DNA from: Leptodactylus fallax
Taxonomy: Eukaryota > Chordata > Amphibia > Anura > Leptodactylidae
DNA length: 64,000 bases
Direction: 5' to 3'
Assembly (NCBI GenBank): GCA_947044405.1
Contig: CAMRHE010000329.1
Span: 1,535,001 to 1,599,000, forward strand
Both the position numbers and the translations under genes were made by a program. Position 1 is the stretch's first letter. Each line of letters opens with the position of its first letter. Under the pieces are notes generated by a model that ran no database searches, was not told the origin of the DNA, and saw nothing but the letters and a program-made list of their open reading frames with translations. This document shows positions 12,540 through 26,282 of the stretch, piece by piece.

Positions 12540-13246
12540 ACATCTCATAAGAACCTTTTTCAAAGCATTGAAAAATCTAAGTCCTTTGTCACAAAAACCA
12601 ACTCTTTTATGGGACCTGCAGTGGTCATTAATGTGCTGATGGAATCTCCATTTGAGCCTCTTCTAGAAGCTTCAATAAGATTGCTAACCTTCAAAGTTTT
12701 CTTCTTGGTCGCCATAACATCTGTCAAGCACATAAGCGAATTTACAGGCTCTCTCTTACAAAGAGCCCTATCGGAGAGTCCTTGAAGATCTTCTCGTGAG
12801 AACCTTGTCAGGGTTCCTTCCCAAGGTACTCTTTTTCAGAAATATCAGCCAGGAATTGCCTTGCCAGTGCTTTTCCCTCAACTTCAGGGCGAGGAGTAAC
12901 TAAAGTTGCACTCTTTACATGTTAAAAGAGCACTCCTTATCTGTTTGCAGAGAACCAACAGCTTCAGGAAAGCGGAAAATTTGTTCATGCAACACTATGG
13001 CCCAAATAAGGGGCAAAAGGCAAGTAAAGCCTCATTGGCAAGAAGGATCAGGGCTACAGCTGAAATGTGCTACCAACCGAGTGGTCTACAATCTCCTCTC
13101 AAAGTCAGAGCTCATTCCACTCGGTCCATGTCCACATCATGGGAAGTGGGACACATTTCACTAGAACAAATTTGCAGGGCCGCAACCTGGTCCTTTTCAT
13201 CCACATTTATCAAGGACTACAGACTCGATTTGCTAACAGCATAGGG
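12540..13246 (+). pseudogene. DIRS-type tyrosine recombinase fragment
   Basis: The reading from about 12640 (MESPFEPL.EASIRLLTFK, then FFLVAITSVKHISE) through 12906-13244 matches the integrating enzyme of DIRS1-type elements. Key features are ENLF with GPNKGQKASKA, then VRAHSTRSMSTSW carrying the conserved His and Arg, then QICRAATW, and a final DYRLD with the presumed nucleophilic tyrosine. In DIRS elements this tyrosine recombinase replaces a DDE integrase. Frameshifts around 12780-12905 break the frame. The reverse transcriptase, RNase H and methylase-like parts between gag and recombinase are missing, replaced by the minisatellite and the hAT element. Confidence 0.8.
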
Positions 13247-13289
13247 ATCCTTATTTGGCAAAAGAGAGCTTGAAGTGGCAGCCGGCATC

Positions 13290-13565
13290 TGCCAGCAATT
13301 GTGCTGCCGTAGGACGTCCAGGAAATTTAAATTTCCTGGAGTCCATAGGCAGCACAAGCTACCCTCCCTTTTAAATTTCTAATGCTTCCTAAAAAATACA
13401 AGGTGTCCTGCCTACTTCCTTCACTTTATAGAATAGGTCATTGTTAATTGATTGTTTGAGACATGTTAGTTAGCGATAGGAAACAATGTTGTACCTAAGG
13501 GACTAAAATCCTTGTGCAATTGTGCTGCCTACGGACTCCAGGAAATGAAAATTTCGGTTAGTAAA
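13290..13565. repeat. DIRS terminal and internal complementary repeats
   Basis: At about 13300-13358, GTGCTGCCGTAGGACGTCCA and its near-complement TGGAGTCCATAGGCAGCAC form a palindrome around AAATTTAAATTT. A third copy (GTGCTGCCTACGGACTCCAG) lies at 13527-13547 and ends in GAAAATTTCGGTTAGTAA. Inverted terminal repeats plus an internal complementary region are the hallmark of DIRS ends, so the element appears to end at about 13560, next to the zinc-finger stop codon. Confidence 0.6.
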
Positions 13566-13567
13566 TT

Positions 13568-16663
<3,096 letters not shown>

Positions 16664-16739
16664 CCTTGATGGGACAATCAGGAATATTCTCTTATATAGA
16701 AGGTACTGAGAGGATTCTATATTGTAGGAACCTGAATGG

Positions 16740-18780
16740 AGAGAAGATGAGACAATGTAAATAAAATAGAATAACTGGAGATAACAATGTGATAATGTTG
16801 AGATATTTTGGTGTAGATGATGTTTGGTCTCTTTTCGTAGACCTTGGACATGAGGTGAATAGTTGGTCACTGGTTATATGATGTACATACTGGAATCACC
16901 GCTACAACTAATGTCATTACAGCAATGTCGAAAGGATATAAAGGGGTCAGGGGTCAGCGGTGCTGGTTGGTGGGGATTTGACAAGTATTTTTTGATTTTT
17001 TCAGAACTCATGTTCTGTGTGGCTTAGAATGAGTCTTTATAAAACCAAGGTTATGGTGCAACATTTTGGGCCAAAGTAAGGCAGCCAATAGTTGGGTATC
17101 AAGTTAAAGGGGTTTCTAGGATTTTTTTTTTTTTTTTTAATTGGCTCCTTAGTGTACAGTGCTGGAAGCAGATGGTTCTATACCCCATATAGCGGCCAGG
17201 CACTGTTACTGCAGCTCAGCTCCCATTGACATCAATCAGGGTTTTTTGGCCTTGGGTCATGTGACTGGAACCAGCACCCAACCCCCGAATCACCTCACCT
17301 CTCCACCCTCCTCTCCCATCTTTACGTGACATCAGCCAGCCCCCCAGCACAGGTAACTAGGAGTGAACACGAGAGAGGAGGTGGTTGGAACCAGCTCAGA
17401 ATCTCCTGGTTCATCTGAAATAGAAGTTGGAAAATTAAGTGCTGAAAGCCTCTCCAGAGAACCCCTTACTTAAAATAGGTAAATATGGGAGCCCAAATAT
17501 TAGAAACAGTACCCACCTATCAGCGATCCCTGCCACTCCAGTTCTGACTCTGCCAGAGTCCTTGCTTTTTTCCACTTCCTGGTATCTCTTGACACACAGG
17601 AAATGCTTAGAGATACCCATTTAGCCAATAACTGGCCAATATGGTGGCCTCCTCAGCTAGTGGTTCCTGTATGATGAGAGACAACAGGAAGTGGAGAAGG
17701 CACGGACTTGGGGAGCTTTACTGCACAGAGGGAGAAACAAGTAAAGATTTCTTGTATTAGAGGCCCCATGTTGAGCTGTTTTCAGTATTTTTTTTTTTTT
17801 TATTTACCTGGAAAACCGCTTTAGTACTCGCTGACTGTAAACTATTAACCCCCTTGCTTAACATAAACCTCAGGAGTGACCACTAAATAAATACAGACCC
17901 CTGACAACAGCCCCCTAAAATAAGAAAAGCCACAGAACAAGAGCCCAAACCACCAAATAAATGGAGAGCTCCGTCCAGATCCCATTAATAAAGACCTGAG
18001 ACCTTTAACCCCTTTCATCCCCTCCACCAACTCCAGTTTTTACTGTTCACACGGAGGAATCTGTGGCAGATTCCGCTCCGAATCTACCTTCCATTGTTCT
18101 CAATGGGACGCAGAGATTGCAGCAGGTTGTGGAAAAAATAAGCGTCCTGCTCAATCATTTATCTGAGCCAAATCAGCAGAGGAAAGCCGCAACGGGATGC
18201 TCTGCATCGGCACTCCGTCACGGCAATCCCATAGCCGAATACGGTAACGGAAATTCTCTTCATTATCCGCCGTGTGAACCTAGCCTTAGTGTATGTTAAT
18301 AGGCTCCGCTCTACTGAGTCTGGTACAGTTGGAATTTTTTTTCTCTAGCCCCCATCATTACCGAGTAATCGCTGCTGTTAGATTTGATGCCTGATATGCT
18401 ACTTAGTCTCTGTACCGTCAGGTGGGCAGTGTCAGGCAGAAGAAGGCAAGGGGGCTTGGCTTAGCGCTCCAATCAGGTAACAGTATATGTTCTTAGTATA
18501 ACTATCAGCAACCAAAACTAACTGAACTGATTGCTCAACAACGGTGGGGGCTAGAGAGAAAAATCCAACTGTGCCCGAATAAGAGGAGAGGCCGTTATTA
18601 AATGATCCAAAGAGATGCTACATTTTACTAAATCTGTTACAAATAGCAGAACCATCACCTCCAGCAAGAGAGACATTAATAATACTGCATAGGACGAATC
18701 CCTGGTCTGTATCCCCAGAATATGAGAAAACATCAGAAAAGAGAAGGGAAGTGTCTAGAGAGAAGATGCTCCAAGTGCTT
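16740..18780 (-). other. 5' intron of the zinc-finger gene
   Basis: This lies between the first coding exon (acceptor at 16732-16734) and the exon-1-like donor at 18961/18962. No coding sequence was recognised. It contains poly-T runs (17121-17139, 17789-17802), and most of it is repeated at 52600-55560 in the duplicated locus. A part at about 17265-17445 is absent from that copy. Confidence 0.6.
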
Positions 18781-18960
18781 CCCCCTCCTCCAACATACAG
18801 TCCCATGTAAATACATCACTCCCTCCCTTCATCCTCCTCCAACAAACAGTCCCATGTAAACACATCACTCCCTCCCTTCATCCTCCTCACATACAGTCCC
18901 ATGTAAATACATAACTCCTTACCTTCACCTGCTCACATGCAGTTCTATGTAATCCTCTTA
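18780..18960. repeat. 47-bp minisatellite near exon 1 (copy A)
   Basis: About three to four units of CATACAGTCCCATGTAAATA plus CATCACTCCCTCCCTTCATCCTCCTCA type. Larger arrays of the same unit occur at 55570-55790, 56563-56886 and 62955-63060. Confidence 0.85.
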
Positions 18961-18961
18961 C

Positions 18962-19330
18962 CTCACAGCCTCTCTCCCTGTTCAGCACAGATCACACATG
19001 GTCGCATCTAAAATGGAGCCAGGTAGGTGTGATGTCACAGAAAAGGGGCGGAGCCTCACCAGGAGGGCGGGGTCTCTTCCATTCCTGCTCTGTGCTCTAT
19101 AGAGAAAGCGAAAGTCGAGCACGTGTAGATGGAAAACAGAAAGCAGTGTCCTGACTAGAGGGGAGTTGCTCCTGGTAGGTATGATGTCACATGAAGGGGC
19201 GGAGCCTCTCCGATGAGGGCGGGGTTTCTTCTTACATAACGTTGTGCTGTATAGAGGAATGAGAGGAGCTCGTGTAGATGGAGAACAGAAATCAGTGAGG
19301 ACTGGATGATGGAAGGAGAGTGATAGGATT
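18962..19330 (-). promoter_or_regulatory. Promoter and non-coding exon 1 of the zinc-finger gene (copy A)
   Basis: On the minus strand, GGCTGTGAG|GTAAGAGG at 18962/18961 is a strong splice donor closing a 5' UTR exon. Upstream lie two similar modules, about 19025-19150 and 19180-19300. Each has a CRE-like TGATGTCAC, a GC box GGGGCGGAGCC and a second box GGGCGGGG, followed by a TATAGAG word. The whole arrangement is preserved at 55801-56160 in the duplicated locus, which supports function or shared descent. The start site is not fixed by the sequence. Confidence 0.5.
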
Positions 19331-19479
19331 GTTTTGCATGGGACTGGATGATGGAGGAGGCTGAGGGGAGGGAGTGATGTATTTACATGGGAATGTATCC
19401 TGGAGGGTCTGGGGGATTGGATTGATGTTTAGGGTGGGATAGGAGTCCCTGGGGTGCCTTTGGCATTGAAGTAGACAGG

Positions 19480-20228
19480 ATCTTTTGGGCACTGCTCTCA
19501 TCGCAAGGAGAGCAGGGGTCCTTGTTGTGCTGCTGGCTTCTAAATGTGGAGCAGGGGTCCCTGGGGTGCTGCTTGCATGTAATGGGGGCAGGGTGTTGTG
19601 GGGTTCAGGTTCCTGGGTGTTGCTGCATGTGTCTGTGTGTGGTTCCTGGGGTACTGCTTGTGTGTGTGTGAGAGGGGTTGTGGAGGTGGTCCTAGGGTGC
19701 TACCACCTGTGTGCATGTTTGGAGGTTCCTGGGGAGCTAACTGTGTGTATGTAAGGAGGTGCTGATGGAGGGTCCAAGGGGTGATGCCGTGTGGTGTGTG
19801 GGTCCCTTGGGTACTATCTTCATATAAGGGGGGGGGGCTGCCTCTGTGTGTGTGGGGGTTGCTGATGGTCCCTGGGGAGCTGCCACCTGTGTGTTGGAGG
19901 GGTCCGGTCTTTGGGGGGGCTGCCAACTGTGTGCTGAGGGGGCGCTTCGGTCTTTGGGGGGGGGGGGGGACTGCCGCCTGTGTGCCGAAGGGGCGCTCTG
20001 TTCTGTGGGGGGAGAACTGCCGCCTGTTTGCCAAGTGGGCACTCCTGTCTTTGGGGGGACTGCCGCCTGTGTGCCGAGGGGGCTGCTGTGTCTGTGGGGT
20101 GCTGTCTTCATGGAAGAGGGGGAGGTTTCTGGGGGTGCTGCCTGTGTGTGAGGGGAGGCTGTGGGGGTTCCTGGGCGGGCTGCTGTCTGTGTGCATGTGG
20201 GGGGATCCATGAGGGGCTGCTGTCTGTG
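19480..20228. repeat. G/T-rich degenerate tandem repeat
   Basis: A run of words like CTGCCGCCTGTGTGCCGAGG and GCGCTCTGTTCTTTGGGGGG recurs about every 45-50 bp, clearest at 19860-20100, with a 13-base G run at 19957-19970. Only the left part has a counterpart in copy B (56335-56555). Open frames on both strands reflect the repeat. Confidence 0.7.
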
Positions 20229-20900
20229 CAGTGGCGTAACTAGGAATGGGTGGGCCCCAAGGCGAACATTTGACATGGGGGGGACCCCCAAACCGCCATC
20301 CTCCCCTACACAAACCACATTCCTGTGCACATTATTATGCCTCATAGCGCCCCCTGCACCCAGTATTATTCCCCATAGTGGCCCCTGAACCCAGTATAAT
20401 GCCCCATAGGTCTATTCAGACCCCAGAGTATAATGATTGGAGACCCAGGGGAGGATACAAACAAAAAAACAAAACAAAAAACAATGTCACTTACCTCTTC
20501 CTGGCTCTGGCACACTCCCCGCTACTTCGGCCATCTTCAATGTTGGACCAGATCTCGTGCGGGCCGGCGTTGCATAATAACGAAGGCCTCTCCCACGTGA
20601 CGTCACCAAACAGGCCCAAAGCCTGCGGAGCATAGAGGTAAGTAACGTTTTTTATGTTCCCTCCCCTGGCCCTCCAATCATTATACTCCGGGGTCTTTGA
20701 GATTACCCCAGAGTATAATGATAGCAGTGTTTGTGGGGTTTGGCCTGCGGTCTCACTTATCGATCCCCGCTCCTGCTCACAGTCACCTCCATTTCTGCTG
20801 AATGGGAAGCGCACGCGGCCATGAGTAGGAGCTGGGATTGGTAAGTAAATTGGGCCAGTTACCTGCTGGGGTTACTCCGGCAGGTAATGGCCTATTAAAT
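20229..20900. mobile_element. hAT-like non-autonomous element, one end visible
   Basis: The left end CAGTGGCGTAACTAGGAATG matches a widespread hAT-type terminus of fish and frogs. The matching right end (CCTAGTTACGCCACTG) was not found, so the copy is probably truncated. The interior has two to three ~30-bp units (TATTATTCCCCATAGTGGCC), an A-rich tract followed by AATGTCACTTACCTCTTCC, and a short inverted repeat around ATTATACTCCGGGGTCTTTG and CCCCAGAGTATAATGATAGC. These inner parts recur in the element at 54106-55197. Confidence 0.6.
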
Positions 20901-20908
20901 GAGCATGA

Positions 20909-21180
20909 GGGCAGCACGGTGGCGCAGTGGTTAGCACTGCGGCCTTGCAGCACTGGAGTCCTGGGTTCGAATCTTGCTAAGGACAACATCTGCAAGGAGT
21001 TTGTATGTTCTCCCCGTGTTTGCGTGGGTTTCCTCCGGGTACTCCGGTTTCCTCCTACACTCCAAAGACGTACTGATAGGAAATGTAGATTGTGAGCCCT
21101 ATATGGGACAGTGACTGTCAATGTCTGTAAAGTGCTGCGGAATATGATGGTGCTATATAAGTAACCATAATAAATAAATA
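20909..21180 (+). mobile_element. tRNA-derived SINE with an L2-like tail
   Basis: The head GGCAGCACGGTGGCGCAGTG with GGTTAGCACTG is A-box-like, and GGGTTCGAATCTTG is a B-box, the internal RNA polymerase III promoter of tRNA-derived SINEs. The 3' part (ATTGTGAGCCC ... GTGCTGCGGAATATGATGGT, GCTATATAAGTAA) closely resembles the 3' end of the L2 copy near 56900-57030, so L2 machinery probably mobilised it. It ends in AATAAATAAATAA. A target duplication was not found. Confidence 0.8.
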
Positions 21181-22233
21181 AGGAGTCCCTTCACTAGAAG
21201 GGGGTGAATCCTAGACATAACTTGTCTGTGTTTCTTGACCAAGTGTAAACCCTTGACCATGACTAACCCCTGCACTTAGGTTTAGTTGTGGTCAAGTTAT
21301 GACTGCAATTAACCCTTTCTAGTGCATGAGTTAGCAACTCTAACAAATGTTAACGTCACTATACTCTTTCTGTAGAGCAAGTGCAGTCCTAAGGTACATT
21401 AGGGCTGCTATACTTTATTTGCGTAGCAGGCTATCTGTGTTCTGCCCCCATATTCATTAATATAACTTGTCCCCCAATGTATTTACCAAGGACTCCCCAG
21501 ACCTCCTGCAATCACTGGTTCCATCTAAGTGATTGAATTGCTGATTACCCAAGAAGGGGTTAATCACAAGCTTGACATGACTGTGGTTCAGGCTAAGGGC
21601 CCACGTGGCGTTTCCTCTGCGGACTTTCTGCTTCAATTATACACATACGGAAGCTGCCTGCGTTTCCATAGATATAATTGAAATGCTGCGATTTCCAAAA
21701 CCACGACGGTGTGTCTGCTGTGTGTATTTTACTGCAAAGTGGGGACAGGATTCACATTTTCTTCTGCCATGTTTCTGCCGCTGGCAAACCACAGCATATA
21801 GGCCACGCGGGGCACCTCCCTCAAGAAGTTATCCACTTCTCAGGATAGGCCATCAATATTAGATCTGCAGGGGGGCCCAACACCTGTTACCCCTGCAGAT
21901 CTCTGTTACAGAGACTTTAATGGGGCAGTGCTGCGGTACCTACACTCGCCACTACAGTTTGTACAGCATCAGAGATCTGCAGGGTACCCCTGCGTCTCTA
22001 CCCCTATCAGTAGGGAAACGACTGATACCATTATTGTTAATGGGGTCGGCTGGTGTCCATGGGTAGCCGCTGTTTTAGCAGTCTGGCTCTCAATCATTCA
22101 GGTCCCCCAATGAACCTAAACGACATAGAACCAACCGCAGATGTGATCCTAGCTTTACTCTAATAACCACATCACATGAGACGCCATTGGCTGGTTTATT
22201 CCTTGAGAGCAGGTAATACTAGACCGGGACAGG
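21181..22233. other. Non-coding stretch, no gene recognised
   Basis: No conserved reading frame, RNA gene or clear repeat ends were seen. Short open frames at 21605-21862 and 21928-22113 lack any recognisable domain. Confidence 0.5.
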
Positions 22234-22235
22234 TA

Positions 22236-23863
22236 CAGTGCCTTGGGAAAGTATTTGGCCCCCTTGAACTTTTCAACCTTTTGCCACCTTTCAGGCTTCA
22301 AACATAAAGATATCAAATTTAAATGTTTTGGTGAAGAATCAACAACAAGTGGGACACAATTGTGAAGTGGAACGAAATTTATTGCTTATTTTAAACTTTT
22401 GTAAAAAAATAAAAAACTGAAAAGTGGGGCGTGCAATATTATTCGGCCCCTTTACTTTCAGTGCAGCAAACTCACTCCAGAAGTTCAGTGAGGATCTCTG
22501 AATGATCCAATGTTGTCCTAAATGACTGATGAGGATAAATATAATCCACCTGTGTGTAATCAAGTCTCCGTATAAATGCACCTGCTCTGTGATAGTCTCA
22601 GGGTTCTGTTTAAAGCGCAGAGAGCATCATGAAGACCAAGGAACACACCAGGCAGGTCTGTGATACTATTGTAGAGAAGTTTAAAGCCGGATTTGGATAC
22701 AAAAAGATTTCCCAAACTTTAAACATCCCAAGGAGCACTGTGCAAACGATCATATTGAAATGGAAGGCGTATCAGACCACTGCAAATCTACCAAGACCCG
22801 GCCGTCCCTCTAAACTTTCATCTCAAACAAGGAGAAGACTGATCAGAGATGCAGCCAAGAGGCCCATGATCACTCTGGATGAACTGCAGAGATCTACAGC
22901 TGAGGTGGGAGAGTCTGTCCATAGGACAACAATCAGTCGTACACTGCACAAATCTGGCCTTTATGGAAGAGTGGCAAGAAGAAAGCCATTTCTCAAAGAT
23001 ATCCATAAAAAGTCTCGTTTAAAGTTTGCCACAAGCGACCTGGGAGACACACCAAACGTGGAAGAAGGTGCTCTGGTCAGATGAAACCAAAATCGAACTT
23101 TTTGGCCACAATGCAAATGATATGTTTGGCATAAAAGCAACACAGCTCATCACCCTGAACACACCATCCCCACTGTCACACATGGTGGTGGCAGCATCAT
23201 GGTTTGGGCCTGCTTTTCTTCAGCAGGGACAGGGAAGATGGTTAAAATTGATGGGAAGATGGATGGAGCCAAATACAGGACCATTCTGGAAGAAAACCTG
23301 TTGGAGTCTGCAAAAGACCTGAGACTGGGACGGAGATTTATCTTCCAACAAGACAATGATCCCAAACATAAAGCAAAATCTACAATGGAATGATTCACAA
23401 ATAAACGTATCCAGGTGTTAGAATGGCCAAGTCAAAGTCCAGACCTGAATCCAATCGAGAATCTGTGGAAAGAGCTGAAAACTGCTGTTCACAAACGCTC
23501 TCCATCCAACCTCACTGAGCTCCAGCTGTTTTCCAAGGAAGAATGGGCAAGAATTTTAGTCTCTCGATGTGCAAAACTGATAGAGACATACCCCAAGCGA
23601 CTTGTAGCTGTAATCACAGCACAAGGTGACGCTACAAAGTATTAACTTAAGGGGGCCGAATAATTTGGCGCTCCCCACTTTTCAGTTTTTTATTTTTTAC
23701 AAAAGTTTAAAATATCCAATAAATTTCGTTCCACTTCACGATTGTGTCCCACTTGTTGATTCTTCTTCAAAAAAATTAAAATGTTATATCCTTATGTTTG
23801 AAGCCTGAAATGTGGCAAAAGGTTGAAAAGTTCAAGGGGGCCGAATACTTTCGCAAGGCATTG
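22236..23863 (+). mobile_element. Full-length Tc1-like transposon
   Basis: The 1628-bp element is flanked by TA (22234-22235 and 23864-23865). Its ends are long inverted repeats of roughly 220 bp starting CAGTGCCTTGGGAAAGTATT on the left and, complemented, CAATGCCTTGCGAAAGTATT on the right. Both include GGGACACAATTGTGAAGTGG-type sequence. Transposase lies between them on the plus strand. Confidence 0.95.
22629..23645 (+). pseudogene. Tc1 transposase, frameshifted
   Basis: It starts MKTKEHTRQVCDTIVEK and has the paired-like helix-turn-helix DNA-binding region (KISQTLNIPRSTVQTI), the GRPSKLS hook, then the DDE domain: WSDETKIELF (first Asp), QQDNDPKHKA (second Asp) and [10 protein letters not shown] (Glu). 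All three catalytic residues remain. The reading is broken by a frameshift near 23050, further shifts at about 23115-23200 and an in-frame TGA at 23391-23393. It therefore cannot produce a working enzyme. Confidence 0.93.
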
Positions 23864-24057
23864 TAAGTATGATCATTGGTGGGGGGGGGGGGGGTATGGA
23901 TTTTGAGGGTTGTGCGGAGGGTTTTATTTCAATCAAATATATTTTTTAAATTGTCGATGTTGTTTGTTTTATTAATATCACTGTAGGGGGAGCTTAGTGT
24001 TAGATCCATTCTAGTCAAGGCAGTAGTAAGACAGCTAGAATGGAGTTGCTGTAAGGA

Positions 24058-24198
24058 GGACCTACCTATACTAACTACAGAATATACCCAGACCATGAAC
24101 CTACCTATAGTAACTACGGAATATACCGAGACTATGAACCTACCTATAGTAACTACAGAATACACCCAGACCATGAACCTACCTATAGTAACTATGTA
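24058..24198. repeat. 39-bp tandem repeat, about 3.5 copies
   Basis: Unit GAACCTACCTATAGTAACTA followed by CGGAATATACCGAGACTAT. A preceding run of 14 G at 23879-23894 and AT-rich DNA at 23935-23985 hold no gene. Confidence 0.85.
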
Positions 24199-24383
24199 CT
24201 CATAAATCGGGCGCAAAGCGATATGTCAGAATTTAGATCTATGTCAGTTATGAATTGCCATAGATTTCCATTTATAACTCACAATAAGAAAGTGGCGCGA
24301 GTCATAATAAATACGTCAGGCTGAGGTGTCACCACCCTGTTCAGACCTTATTCACACGATGTCACAGAACTTGTTTGGCGCAA

Positions 24384-24440
24384 GGGAGGATAGATATATA
24401 CATATATACTGTATATAAATGTACCATATGTGTATATATA
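24384..24440. repeat. Left arm of a 57-bp palindrome split by Tc1 (right arm 26068-26124)
   Basis: GGGAGGATAGATATATACAT ... ATATATA at 24384-24440 is the reverse complement of 26068-26124 at 56 of 57 positions by eye. Removing the Tc1 element and one TA would leave a near-perfect palindrome of about 112 bp with a TA at its centre. Confidence 0.85.
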
Positions 24441-26067
24441 CAGTACAGACCAAAAGTTTAGACACACCTTCTCATTCCAAGAGTTTTCTGTATTTTCATG
24501 ACTATAAAAATTGTAGATTCACACTGAAGGCATCAAAACTATGAATTAACACATGTGGAATTATATACTTAACAAAAAAGTGTGAAACAACTGAAAATAT
24601 GTCTTATATTCTAGGTTCTTCAAAGTAGCCACCTTTTGCTTTGATTACTGCTTTGCACACTCTTGGCATTCTCTTGATGAGCTTCAAGAGGTAGTCACCT
24701 GCAATGGTTTTCACTTCACAGGTGTGCCCTGTCAGGTTTAATAAGTGGGATTTCTTGCCTTATAAATGGGGTTGGGACCATCAGTTGTGTTGTTCAGAAG
24801 TCAGGTGGATACACAGCTGATAGTCCTACTGAATGGAGTGTTAGAATTTGTATTATGGCAAGAAAAAAGCAGCTAAGTAAAGAAAAATGAGTGGCCATCA
24901 TTACTTTAAGAAATGAAGGTCAGTCAGTCCAAAAAATTGGGAAAACTTTGAAAGTGTCCCCAAGCGCAGTGGTCAAAACCATCAAGCGCTACAAAGAAAC
25001 TGGCTCACATGAGGACCGCCCCTGGAAAGGAAGACCAAGAGTCACCTCTGCTGCGGAGGATAAGTTCTTCCAAGTCACCAGCCTCAGAAATCGCAGGTCA
25101 ACAGCAGTTCAGATTAGAGACCAGGTCAATGCCACACAGAGTTCTAGCAGCAGACACATCTCTACAACAACTGTTAAGAGGAGACTGTGTGCAGCTGGCC
25201 TTCATGGTAAAATAGCTGCTAGGAAACCACTGCTAAGGACAGGCAACAAGCAGAAGAGACTTGTTTGGGCTAAAGAACACAAGGAATGGACATTAGACCT
25301 GTGGAAATCTGTGCTTTGGCCTCATGAGTCCAAATTTGAGATCTTTGGTTCCAACCACCGTGTCTTTGTGCGACGCAGAAAAGGTGAACGAATGGACTCT
25401 ACATGCCTGGTTCCCACCGTGAAGCATGGAGGAGGTGTGATGGTGTGGGGGTGCTTTGCTGGTGACACTGTTGGGGATTTATTCAAAATTGAAGGAATAC
25501 TGAACCAGCATGGTTACCACAGCATCTTGCAGTGGCATGCTATTCCATCCGGTTTGCGTTTAGTTGGACCATCATTTATTTTTCAACAGGACAATGACCC
25601 CAAACACACCTCCAGACTGTGTAAGGGCTATTTGACCAAGAAGGAGAGTGATGGCGTGCTACGCCAGATGACCTGGCCTCCACAGTCACCAGACTTGAAC
25701 CCAATCCAGATGGTTTGGGGTGAGCTGGACCGCAGAGTGAAGGCAAAAGGGCCAACAAGTGCTAAGCATCTCTGGGAACTCCTTCAAGACTGTTGGAAGA
25801 CCATTTCAGGTGACTACCTCTTGAAGCTCATCAAGAGAATGCCAAGAGTGTGCAAAGCAGTAATCAAAGCAAAAGGCGGCTACTTTGAAGAACCTAGAAT
25901 ATAAGACCTATTTTCAGTTGTTTCACACTTTTTTGTTAAGTATATAATTCCACATGTGTTAATTCATAGTTTTGATGCCTTCAGTGTGAATCTACAATTT
26001 TTATAGTCAAGAAAATACAGAAAACTCTTGGAATGAGAAGGTGTGTCTAAACTTTTGGTCTGTACTG
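24441..26067 (+). mobile_element. Full-length Tc1-like transposon in a palindrome
   Basis: 1627 bp, ends CAGTACAGACCAAAAGTTTA and (complement) CAGTACAGACCAAAAGTTTA, with inverted repeats of about 180 bp and TA on each side (24439-24440 and 26068-26069). The end sequence belongs to a Tc1 family widespread in fish and frogs. The terminal repeats are almost identical, suggesting a young copy. Confidence 0.95.
24855..25904 (+). pseudogene. Tc1 transposase with two catalytic residues changed
   Basis: It starts with an ATG at 24855 (MARKKQLSKEK), hits an in-frame TGA at 24888-24890, then is open to 25904. The helix-turn-helix (KIGKTLKVSPSAVVKTI), GRPRVTSAAEDK hook and catalytic domain are full length. 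The first catalytic Asp is His (WPHESKFE, codon CAT at 25323-25325) and the catalytic Glu is Gln (NPIQMVW, codon CAG at 25707-25709). The middle Asp in QQDNDPKHTS remains. Even with the stop suppressed, the enzyme should be dead for DNA cleavage. Both changes are single G-to-C substitutions. DNA binding could in principle persist from an internal start at 24891. Confidence 0.93.
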
Positions 26068-26282
26068 TATATAGACACATATGGTACATTTATATACAGT
26101 ATATATGTATATATCTATCCTCCCTATAGAGAGTCCACTCTAGCTTGTCCTGTAGTGAGGTGACTAGATTGGAATTTCTGGCGGCAGCTCCTGTAAGCAC
26201 CTACATTCTAGTCATTTCAGTAATGAACAGTCTACATTGGAGTTGGTTCTAGTAGGTTCTACCACCAGCAACTCCAATCTAG

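Noticed and set aside
11084..12785. Tyr/Ile-rich plus-strand frames (YSIVYILT words)
   Set aside because: Products of the 25-bp TATACTCACATATACTC minisatellite; no start context or conservation.
19540..20345. Pro/Thr-rich minus-strand frames of 202 and 257 residues and Gly/Cys-rich plus-strand frames
   Set aside because: They come from the G/T-rich tandem repeat. Frames overlap on both strands and the homologous part of copy B does not preserve them.
20909..20985. A functional tRNA gene (A and B boxes present)
   Set aside because: The cloverleaf is not supported, and the sequence continues into an L2-like tail with an AATAAA repeat, which marks it as a SINE.
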